Made by a program: the position numbers and the translations under genes. From contig NZ_BAGE01000028.1 of NCBI RefSeq assembly GCF_000308675.1, positions 1-45,373 of the forward strand: DNA of 45,373 nucleotides, written 5' to 3'. Source of the stretch: Nocardia paucivorans NBRC 100373. Lineage in GTDB: Bacteria; Actinomycetota; Actinomycetes; Mycobacteriales; Mycobacteriaceae. Of this stretch, positions 25,621 to 35,312 are shown piece by piece; positions within the stretch are counted from its first letter, which is position 1; each line of letters starts with the position of its first letter. The notes below the pieces were generated by a model. The model had not been told where the DNA came from, searched no databases, and was given only the letters and a program-made list of their open reading frames with translations.

Positions 25621-26670
25621 GTGGGAATAACCTGGTCGGGGGGGACCATAGCGCTCTCTACCATTTCGAGGGTGAGGACCGGGGCCGGCGGACGCGCAGA
25701 TTCGGGCGAGGCGTTGCTTCGCCGAATGGCCGCACGTCGTCGTCGGGACAATATCGTGGTCGGAGTGCTGGCCGCCTTGGCCGTACTCGGCGGCGGGCAT
25801 GCGGTGTTCAGTATATTCTCCAGCGATCCGGTGCCGCCCGGCGATGAATCGACCATCGTCACCCTGGGCCACGCGCGTTTGGCGGAATCGTTCGCCCAGG
25901 ATTTCGTCGTCACCTATCTGGGGGCGACCTCGGCACAGAAGGATCGGCTGTCCCGGTTCGTCGCCGGCGCCGAGCGCATAACTCTGCCGAAGGTCGCGCA
26001 GCAGGTGAGCGATCCGCTCGTCGTGTACACCACCCGGAGCATGAACAGTGGTTCGGTCGAGGTGTGGTCGATAACCGTTTCGGTGCGGTCCGGGCGCGCC
26101 GGGCCGCATTCGGAGCGTCATTACTACCGAGTGCCGGTGCTGGTCTCGGAGGGGCGACTGCGCGCGCTGGCGCTGCCCGCGGCGGTCGAACCCCCCGCTA
26201 TCGGGCCGGATCTCGCGCAGGCCTATTCCGCGCCGTGCGCCGAGGACACCCCCTTGGCGCAGGTCGCCACCGGATTCCTCACCGCCTACCTCACCGGTTC
26301 CGGTGATGTGACCCGCTATGTCACCGTCGATTCCGGTATCACGCCTCTCGTTCCCGCGCCGTACAACAGTCTGACCACCGTGACCATCACCGCCGACGAT
26401 TCCGCTTGCGGTACGAGCGGTTCCAGTGCCCGCGTGCTCGCGACCGTTACGCCCAAGGCCGGTGGCAGCGTCGTGCCTTCATTGGCGTACCCGTTGACCA
26501 TGGCGCGTGGGGAAGGGCAATGGCAGGTGCGGTCCATCGATCCCATACCGGCGCTGTCGAATCCCCTTGCGGTGGTCGACGCACAGAGCGGCGCACCGGG
26601 ACAGACCGCCGGTTCGCCCACGACAACACCCACCACGGCGGTCGAGATACCACCGGCCACCCAGAACTGA
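25621..26670 (+). CDS. TcpC/VirB8-like conjugal transfer protein
   Basis: This 349-residue protein has a short basic cytoplasmic N-terminus (RRMAARRRRDN), one membrane helix at about residues 44-66, and a large extracytoplasmic part made of two similar NTF2-like segments (LAESFAQDFVVTYLG... and VATGFLTAYLTG...). This is the plan of TcpC, the VirB8-like core of Gram-positive conjugation channels. The tail is rich in Thr and Pro. The start is uncertain: GTG 25621, GTG 25672 and ATG 25726 are all in frame and none has an ideal ribosome binding site. It opens a tight run of transfer-like genes. Confidence 0.75.
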   Translation: MGITWSGGTIALSTISRVRTGAGGRADSGEALLRRMAARRRRDNIVVGVLAALAVLGGGHAVFSIFSSDPVPPGDESTIVTLGHARLAESFAQDFVVTYLGATSAQKDRLSRFVAGAERITLPKVAQQVSDPLVVYTTRSMNSGSVEVWSITVSVRSGRAGPHSERHYYRVPVLVSEGRLRALALPAAVEPPAIGPDLAQAYSAPCAEDTPLAQVATGFLTAYLTGSGDVTRYVTVDSGITPLVPAPYNSLTTVTITADDSACGTSGSSARVLATVTPKAGGSVVPSLAYPLTMARGEGQWQVRSIDPIPALSNPLAVVDAQSGAPGQTAGSPTTTPTTAVEIPPATQN

Positions 26671-26689
26671 GAACAGAAGAGGCAGCCCC

Positions 26690-26950
26690 ATGAGCAATTT
26701 GAGCAATATCCTGTATGGAGTGCTGGTCTTCGTCCGTTGGGCGGGACTGATTCTCATCACCATTATCAGCATGGGTGTACTCATCTCCGAGGCCGCGAAA
26801 TCCAAGCTGTCGCCGGGAAAGATCCTCGGCGTCGCCGGATCGGCCATCCTGGCGGCGGTGCTGTTCTGGATGCTGCCCACTCTCGTCAATTACGCCCGTA
26901 GCGACGCCAACACCATCGTTCCCGATCACCCGGTCGGTAGCTATCGATGA
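26690..26950 (+). CDS. Small two-helix membrane protein (TcpD/VirB2-like)
   Basis: The 86-residue protein has two membrane helices (about residues 9-33 and 43-62) and a short polar tail. Size, topology and position between the TcpC-like and TcpE-like genes fit TcpD or a VirB2/TrbC-type subunit, but there is no diagnostic motif. ATG 26690 has AGAGG about eight bases upstream. It overlaps the next gene by 4 bases (ATGA). Confidence 0.6.
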   Translation: MSNLSNILYGVLVFVRWAGLILITIISMGVLISEAAKSKLSPGKILGVAGSAILAAVLFWMLPTLVNYARSDANTIVPDHPVGSYR

Positions 26951-27534
26951 CACAGGCGCAGGTCGTCAAGGTCTTCACGCCGGTCAAACGTGTCCCCACC
27001 GTGATCGGCAAGGCCCAGAACGGGCAGAAACTGCCGTTCGGACCGTACACTCTGCCACAGGTCGCCGGTGTGGCCGGCGGTCTGTTGCTCACCGCGACGT
27101 GTGCGTTGACCCTGCCGATCAATCCTGCCGTCACCTTCCTCATCGGGGTGGTCCTCACCGTGGTGATCACCTTCCTGCTGGGGTTGATCCCCTACACGGG
27201 AATCCGGTTGACCTCCAGGGTGTGGTGGTTGGCCCGATTGATCTTCGACCCGAGGCCGGTTTCCGCCTCCGGTATGCCGGTCACACCGGAATCGGGTCGG
27301 CTCACCTCGTTCATCGAGGAAACAGTTGTACTCATCCTGCCGGATCGCGATCCCGCCACCAGATCCGAGCCGGAGAAGCCCGAGCAGTCACGCGGTATGT
27401 TCCAAGACATATTCGCTCGCGGTCGCGCCGAACCCGCGACGGACGGTCCCGCGTTGAAAGCCATCGCCTCGTCGGGTTGGCGGGCCATAACCAACGGTAA
27501 CGGGATGCGACCGACAACCGGAGAGGGGCGCTGA
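26947..27534 (+). CDS. TcpE-like conjugal transfer membrane protein
   Basis: This 195-residue protein begins with a soluble stretch (VVKVFTPVKRVPTVIGKAQN), has two adjacent membrane helices at about residues 37-84 (PQVAGVAGGLLLTATCALTL and IGVVLTVVITFLLGLIP), then a soluble C-terminal half. This is the TcpE family plan. In pCW3-type systems TcpE sits in the inner membrane as part of the transfer channel. The ATG overlaps the previous stop by 4 bases and its stop shares one base with the VirB4-like start, so translation is coupled through three genes. Confidence 0.7.
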   Translation: MTQAQVVKVFTPVKRVPTVIGKAQNGQKLPFGPYTLPQVAGVAGGLLLTATCALTLPINPAVTFLIGVVLTVVITFLLGLIPYTGIRLTSRVWWLARLIFDPRPVSASGMPVTPESGRLTSFIEETVVLILPDRDPATRSEPEKPEQSRGMFQDIFARGRAEPATDGPALKAIASSGWRAITNGNGMRPTTGEGR

Positions 27535-30056
27535 TGGGGTTCAACCGAGATCTACAGCCCACCGCGGCCATTCGTGGCCACCTGCAGTTCACCCATTCGG
27601 GTCTGGTCACCGCGACATATTTCATCAATCCGCTCGGCTACGGCCTGCGCAAGGCGAGTGACAAATTCGATGTGAAGCTGGCACATCACTCGCTGATCAA
27701 CAACCTGCCCAACGGTTCTCTGTTGCTCGGCATCCAGGCGCGCCAGAACACCATCGATGTGCTGAGCAAGATGGTAGAGGGCGTGGACCTGGACGAATGC
27801 GAAGACTACGCCGACGAGGTGGTGGCCTCCTTCGAACGCATTCGGGCCATCGCGCCGCATACCCGGCTCTTCTTGCTGTCGTTTCCGGTGGGGACCGCCA
27901 ATCCCGGCATATCGGCGCTGTCGCGCATGTGGCGGGGCAGCACCCCCGCTATCGACGCGGCGGCGCTGTCGCGGGCGGAACTGGACAAATATGAGGACGA
28001 GGCGAACGAGATCCTGTCCCGCATCGGAGACGATTTCGACCCGACGCCGGTGCCCGCGGCCCTGTTCCAGTGGCTGTGGGAGCACTATCTGGCACGCGGT
28101 GCCGTGAACGATCCTGTCGCGCCCACCCGAGCGGGTGCGCTCGACGACGCGACGGCGGCGGTCTTTCGATCGGCCGCGCTCGACGAAGGCGCTCGCACCG
28201 ACAGCAATCGTCGGCTGCGGCCGTCGTTCGTGCCGGTCATCAAGATCGTGCAGCCGGATTCCGGTTACCGCCCGTCGTACCAGGCCATGCTCACTCCGCG
28301 CTCGTTCCCCTACGCCGGGATGGTCTTTCCCGGTGGCAGCGAGTTCCTGACGGTTATCGAAGGCCTCGGCGAGGTCACCGTCGACTGGGGGATGCGCATC
28401 TCCACCAAACCGGCCGAGGTGGTGCTGAAGAACAATGAGGTGAACCTGCGCCGGCTGGGCGAGCAGATGGACCAGCGCGACCAAGAGGTGTCGTTCGCGC
28501 AGAACACACTTATGTCCAAGGCCCAGATGCTGGGCGAGTACAACCAGCATTTCGAGATAAACGGCGGTGAATCGGAAGTTTCGTTCACCACTGTTATCGC
28601 GGTCGGCGGTCCCACCCAGGAAGCGACCATGGACGCGGTGAACACGCTGCGTCGCCGCTACAAGCGATTCCAGGTGGAGATGACCGCGCCTGTGGGCGCC
28701 CAGGTCGACCTGTGGTCGATGTTGGTTCCGGGCAGTCCGCATCGCCGGGCATTCGACGATTTCGCGCATATCGTGCCATCGGATATGTGGGCCGGATTCG
28801 TACCGTTCACCACCAGCCAGATCGGCGACGACAGCGGCCCGGTCATCGGGATCAACCTGCTGTCCGGCAATTTCGAGCCGATCCACTTCGGCATCATGGA
28901 GGCCGCGTTCCACGACCTGTCGGCCTCGTTCGCGGTCACCGGCGAACTCGGTTCGGGTAAGTCGTACTTCCTGAAGCTGATCGCCGTGCTGGTCCACGAT
29001 ATGGGTGGCCAATTCCTCGCCATCGACCGCAGTCAAGTAGGGGAATGGGAGCATTTCGCGTCCGCGATCGACGACGCGGTGATCATCGACCTGGCCAATC
29101 CATCGGTATCGCTGGACCCGTTGCGGTTGTTCGATCCCCGAGTGGCCGGTGAACGCGCGCTCGACTCGATCCTACCGCTGCTGGATCTGTCGCCGACTTC
29201 CGGCGCCGGCGCCGCGATCAGCGGATTGCTGTCGCCGAAGGGCGTGGCCCAACACAATATTCGCAGCATGCTCGACCTGTACCGGGTCGTCTGTCGACTG
29301 CGTGACGAGCCCGGCTCCCTCGAGGAATATGCCGATCTGGCATCGCGTCTGGGTTCCATCGCCGAACGTATGCCGGTGCTGTTCGACCCGAATCTGCCGC
29401 CGCTGCGGCTCGATGCCGCCGCCACCGTGGTCCGCAGCCACAAACTCGCCCTGCCGAGCGCCGAGGAGCTCACCACCCCGCATCTGTACAACCGGTTGCC
29501 GCTGACGAAACGACTCGGCACCGCGCTGTACGAACTCGTGGGCGTCGCGGCCCGCGAGGCATTCCTGTCCGACAATGGGCGCTTCGGACTCCTGGTCGGT
29601 GACGAGGCGCACCACTTCACCCAGACCCAGGTCGGCGCCGCCGTCACGTCGGATTTCAGCCGGGACGGTCGAAAGCACCTGGCCGCCATCGGTTTGGCCT
29701 CGCACGATCCGGCCACCGACTTCCAGGGGGCGGCCCACAATCTGATCCCGAACCGATTCGTCTTCCGACAGCGCGACGAAACTCTCGCCCGCAACAGCCT
29801 CGAATGGCTCGGTGTGGATTTGGAGGAGGCCCCGTTCCTGCTGTCGATTCTGAGGGAGGAGACCTCACCTCCTATCGGACCGGGGCGTCAGGTTCCGGAG
29901 GAGCGACGTGGGGAGATGTTCATGCGGGACGCGTTGAACCGGATCGGCCGCGGTAAGGTGCTGGGCCCGGCCCGGCTGGACCGGGCCGCGGCCATCACCA
30001 GCACGCCGACCGGCGGCGGTCGGTCGGAACATCGGGAGCCGGAGGCGGTCCGGTGA
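27534..30056 (+). CDS. VirB4-like ATPase of a type IV secretion/conjugation system
   Basis: The 840-residue protein is the energy ATPase of the cluster. It has an N-terminal domain of about 420 residues without membrane helices, a Walker A motif GELGSGKS at 470-477, and a Walker B region ending FGLLVGDEAHH (Asp690-Glu691). These are features of VirB4/TraC/TcpF-type ATPases that power assembly of the channel. The C-terminal EERRGEMFMRDALNRIGR is the usual closing helix. The start overlaps the TcpE-like stop by one base. It lacks the FtsK-like domain layout of a coupling protein, so it is not TcpA/VirD4. Confidence 0.88.
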   Translation: MGFNRDLQPTAAIRGHLQFTHSGLVTATYFINPLGYGLRKASDKFDVKLAHHSLINNLPNGSLLLGIQARQNTIDVLSKMVEGVDLDECEDYADEVVASFERIRAIAPHTRLFLLSFPVGTANPGISALSRMWRGSTPAIDAAALSRAELDKYEDEANEILSRIGDDFDPTPVPAALFQWLWEHYLARGAVNDPVAPTRAGALDDATAAVFRSAALDEGARTDSNRRLRPSFVPVIKIVQPDSGYRPSYQAMLTPRSFPYAGMVFPGGSEFLTVIEGLGEVTVDWGMRISTKPAEVVLKNNEVNLRRLGEQMDQRDQEVSFAQNTLMSKAQMLGEYNQHFEINGGESEVSFTTVIAVGGPTQEATMDAVNTLRRRYKRFQVEMTAPVGAQVDLWSMLVPGSPHRRAFDDFAHIVPSDMWAGFVPFTTSQIGDDSGPVIGINLLSGNFEPIHFGIMEAAFHDLSASFAVTGELGSGKSYFLKLIAVLVHDMGGQFLAIDRSQVGEWEHFASAIDDAVIIDLANPSVSLDPLRLFDPRVAGERALDSILPLLDLSPTSGAGAAISGLLSPKGVAQHNIRSMLDLYRVVCRLRDEPGSLEEYADLASRLGSIAERMPVLFDPNLPPLRLDAAATVVRSHKLALPSAEELTTPHLYNRLPLTKRLGTALYELVGVAAREAFLSDNGRFGLLVGDEAHHFTQTQVGAAVTSDFSRDGRKHLAAIGLASHDPATDFQGAAHNLIPNRFVFRQRDETLARNSLEWLGVDLEEAPFLLSILREETSPPIGPGRQVPEERRGEMFMRDALNRIGRGKVLGPARLDRAAAITSTPTGGGRSEHREPEAVR

Positions 30057-30139
30057 ACAGGAAACTCCTCGTCGCCCGGACCGATACCGGTGCGTTGTCC
30101 GTCTCTCCCGAACCGTCGTAGCGGCGGGCGTATCGAGCC

Positions 30140-30958
30140 ATGTCCACGGGCGAGTCCGGCAAGACACGGGCCACCATCGTATTGGTGGCATTGCTGTTGG
30201 CGTGTGGGTGTTGTCTGTTCGGGCCGTTCGCCGCGCTGGGAAACGAGTTCTCCCACGGTGCGACCGACTACCGGAACCAATGTGAGGCAGCGCTCGGCCC
30301 CGACCCATCGGTCACGGTTACGCCGACCACCACCCCAGACGATCCGGAGCCGATGTCTGCTCCGTCCTCGACGGTATTACCGAGTACGAATCCGTACGCG
30401 GCGGTGATACTGGACCCCGACGATCCCAACGTCACCGATCGCGACCTGGCCTGTATCTCCGCGATGAGATACGCGCCGTACCAGGGGGCGGGCATTCTCC
30501 GGCAGCCGAATACCGGGGTGGCTGTCGAGTGCGCGCGACAACTCGGGATGCAATACCTCGAAAACGGCACCGGCGATGCGGTGATGATGGCACGCGATCT
30601 GATCTATGCGGCCTCGACGGCCCCCCTGAGCAACCAGTGCATCGTTCTGCGTGCCCCGACCGATTCGAGTACGACACCGAGCGAATGCGGTAACCCGACC
30701 GATTCGATGGAGGCGGTGCTCTTGCCGGTGACAGTCGAACGGCAGGGGTACTGCGGTCTGCGGGTCGCAACGTCCGCCGTATCGCCGGGGGACCTCGTCT
30801 TCTGGGAGTACGGTCGGGACGGGGCGGGGCGTGTCGGTGTTGCGATCGGGGCGCGGGAGATGGTGACCGGCGAGCCGGGTGGAGACGGGCTCGTCCGCAT
30901 GTCGATTCCGGAGCGTCGGGATGTTCTGATCAAACGCGTATTGGGTGGTGGAAGATGA
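30140..30958 (+). CDS. Membrane-anchored protein with degenerate NlpC/P60-like C-terminus
   Basis: The 272-residue protein has an N-terminal membrane anchor (residues 12-32, with CGCC inside it), a Thr/Pro-rich linker, and an extracytoplasmic domain. The end reads SPGDLVFWEYGRDGAGRVGV, the NlpC/P60 pattern PGDLVFW...HVGI, but His is replaced by Arg and there is no Cys at the usual nucleophile distance. It is therefore probably not a working peptidase. Several Cys residues (NQC, SEC, GYC) could form disulfides. The family is not recognised. Its stop overlaps the following C40 peptidase gene (ATGA). Confidence 0.6.
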   Translation: MSTGESGKTRATIVLVALLLACGCCLFGPFAALGNEFSHGATDYRNQCEAALGPDPSVTVTPTTTPDDPEPMSAPSSTVLPSTNPYAAVILDPDDPNVTDRDLACISAMRYAPYQGAGILRQPNTGVAVECARQLGMQYLENGTGDAVMMARDLIYAASTAPLSNQCIVLRAPTDSSTTPSECGNPTDSMEAVLLPVTVERQGYCGLRVATSAVSPGDLVFWEYGRDGAGRVGVAIGAREMVTGEPGGDGLVRMSIPERRDVLIKRVLGGGR

Positions 30959-32388
30959 CAAGTGCCGAGATCGGGCCATCGGCCATCGAAGCGGAGATCG
31001 ACACCCCCGCCGATGAGACGGATGCGACGAGTGCGGTCCGGCGCCCGGGGGAACGGCGGCGAGGGGACGGTCTCCCCAATCCTGGACAGATTCCGGTCGC
31101 GCCGGTCGGTCACTCGACACCCGCCACCTCCGTCACGCCGGTTGCCTCGGCTCCGTCGGGGACCGCTCCGGCACCAGGTTCGGTGTCCACTTCGCCGGGT
31201 ACGGTAACGCCCCTATCGACCGCACACCCGATGGCTGCCCCATCGATTGCCGGCGCGCCTGCCATATCCGGTGAACCGTCACAGACCGGTATGCCGGATG
31301 TGCGCACCTCCGGCCCACTACCGACGAAAGCTCCGGAGCCGCTGGTGGATCCGGATATGGTGGCGGACCTGGTTCCGGCGGCGTCGAGCGCGGGGACGAG
31401 TATGTTGCCGTTGCTGGGCACGGCATTGGCCGGTCTGCTCGGTGGGGGCGGGGGGCAGCAGGCCGAGCCGCAATCCACCGCGGCGACACCCGGGACGCAG
31501 CCGGCGACCGGAGTGGGGCTGGCACCGGACGAGCAGCAGGCGCTCGAGGCATTGAACCGGATGGCCGATGTGTACGGGGACGGCGAGCCCAAGAACCCGC
31601 AGGCCAAAAAGCTGCGAGAAGAACTCGGGGAGACGAAAGGGTCCGGCCGCACCGCCACGGCGGTGAAAGCGCAACGACTGTTCCAGGCCAATGCCGCGAG
31701 CGCGTTCAACAATCTCGACAATCAGCTCGCCGCCTACACCACCGGATTGGCCGGTTCGAACAAGATCGACAAGAAGGCCGTGGTATCCCTGATCCGGGAG
31801 GTCAATGTCGAATTGGCCGAGTTGGGGCCGTATGCCTACACCAAGCAAGGCCATCAGAAGGTCCGGCAGATCCTGTCCACCGCGCTACGCAAGGCACATC
31901 GGATCGTCTCCGGTGGGCAGGCCAAGTCCACCGACACCGCCGCCGCGATCAATCGGTTGGCCAACCAGTACCTGTACAACCTCGCCGGACAACAGGCACC
32001 CGGCGGGCAGACGGTGGCGGGTGGCTCCACGGCCGCGCAACAGCTGTTGCGCACCGCACTGGCGCAGATCGGCAAACCGTATATCTGGGGCGCCGAGGGA
32101 CCGGGCGGTTTCGACTGCTCGGGGCTCGTGCAATACGCGGCCCGGTCCGCGGGCCGCAATGTCCCTCGTGTGGCCGCTGCGCAGTACCAGGCGTTGCCCA
32201 AGATACATCCGCAGAATATCCAACCGGGAGATCTCATCTTCCCGTCGAGCAGTTTCAAGGGCGCCGGCGCCCCCGGCCACGTGATGATCTACATCGGAAA
32301 CGGCCAGTGTGTCCACGCCCCGCGGCCGGGACGCACGGTGACCACCACGAGCCTGCCCTCCAGCTTCCAGGCGGCCCGAGCGGTCTGA
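30955..32388 (+). CDS. C40 family NlpC/P60 peptidoglycan peptidase
   Basis: The 477-residue protein ends in an intact NlpC/P60 domain (about residues 360-477), with nucleophile Cys388 in FDCSGLVQYA, His442 in GHVMIYIG and His454 in CVHAPRPG. Such enzymes cut peptide stems of peptidoglycan. The N-terminal 190 residues are disordered (Pro, Thr, Ala, Gly), with one weak hydrophobic segment (about 145-165). A helical domain (about 190-340) resembles DUF4226-type regions. There is no Sec signal peptide at the N-terminus. In this context it would open the cell wall for the channel, as TcpG does in pCW3. Confidence 0.88.
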   Translation: MTSAEIGPSAIEAEIDTPADETDATSAVRRPGERRRGDGLPNPGQIPVAPVGHSTPATSVTPVASAPSGTAPAPGSVSTSPGTVTPLSTAHPMAAPSIAGAPAISGEPSQTGMPDVRTSGPLPTKAPEPLVDPDMVADLVPAASSAGTSMLPLLGTALAGLLGGGGGQQAEPQSTAATPGTQPATGVGLAPDEQQALEALNRMADVYGDGEPKNPQAKKLREELGETKGSGRTATAVKAQRLFQANAASAFNNLDNQLAAYTTGLAGSNKIDKKAVVSLIREVNVELAELGPYAYTKQGHQKVRQILSTALRKAHRIVSGGQAKSTDTAAAINRLANQYLYNLAGQQAPGGQTVAGGSTAAQQLLRTALAQIGKPYIWGAEGPGGFDCSGLVQYAARSAGRNVPRVAAAQYQALPKIHPQNIQPGDLIFPSSSFKGAGAPGHVMIYIGNGQCVHAPRPGRTVTTTSLPSSFQAARAV

Positions 32389-32400
32389 CCCGGTAGTTCG

Positions 32401-32447
32401 GGCGTGCGTGCCGATGCCACCGGAACCGGTGCGTCGGCACGCACGCC
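32401..32447. terminator. Strong bidirectional hairpin terminator
   Basis: GGCGTGCGTGCCGA (32401-32414) pairs perfectly with TCGGCACGCACGCC (32434-32447). The interior contains a second perfect stem, CACCGG-AA-CCGGTG (32418-32431). It lies between the convergent C40 peptidase and TrbL-like genes, so it should stop transcription from both sides. Confidence 0.75.
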
Positions 32448-32456
32448 GGCCGGATT

Positions 32457-34724
<2,268 letters not shown>

Positions 34725-35312
34725 AAGACCCACCTTCCTGCACTCGTATCGCCCCTGGGGCGTTGCCGGGCGATTTATCGGTAACCCATACAAGCTCGAC
34801 CCTCCCGGCCGTTCGCGACACCCGTTGCCACGCACCGGGCGGCCTGGGGATGTGTGAGCGGTGCCCTTCGCTATTCGTGTGGCGGTTACGCGAGCTCGGG
34901 TGCCCTCGACGTCGAGAAGGGCCGGCCATGTTTCGGTGAGTGTCCCCACCGCTACCACGAGCCGCGGTGAGTGAGGGGGGCGATAGGGAGCACGGCATCG
35001 ATAACCTCGGGCAGCGGAGGCTCATCCGATACTTCCTCCTGCTTCGGTTATCCGCCTTTCGGGATGGGGGCGGCCAAGGCAATTCGTACACGACGGGTCG
35101 AACTCGAGACCCCTATCTTGACTCGTGCGCCCGATTGGGTGCTTCCCCGTGCTGGGAATCCTTGACAATGATCACGTCAGGAAGGAAGTCACACGCATGG
35201 TCGGCTGCCGGTACGCGATCGCCGGGGTGGCCGACCGGCGGTGTTCGCCGACGGTACGAATGGCGGGTGGATAGTGGTGGCCGGTATCAACACTTCGCCC
35301 GGTAGGTGACCC
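34725..35312. other. 588-base divergent intergenic region
   Basis: The region separates the TrbL-like gene (minus) from the glycine-zipper gene (plus) and must hold both promoters. TTGACA (35162-35167) and TTGACT (about 35116) resemble -35 boxes, but no good -10 box follows. A 121-codon open frame at 34940-35305 has no protein-like character, and I do not call it a gene. Confidence 0.4.

Noticed and set aside
27534..30056. Reading the ATPase as a VirD4/TcpA coupling protein
   Set aside because: It has no N-terminal membrane helices and no FtsK-like layout; the long N-terminal domain and the motif spacing fit VirB4.
34940..35305. 121-codon open frame in the large divergent gap
   Set aside because: The translation looks like random high-GC coding (Arg, Gly, Trp mixtures), has no good ribosome binding site and no family features.
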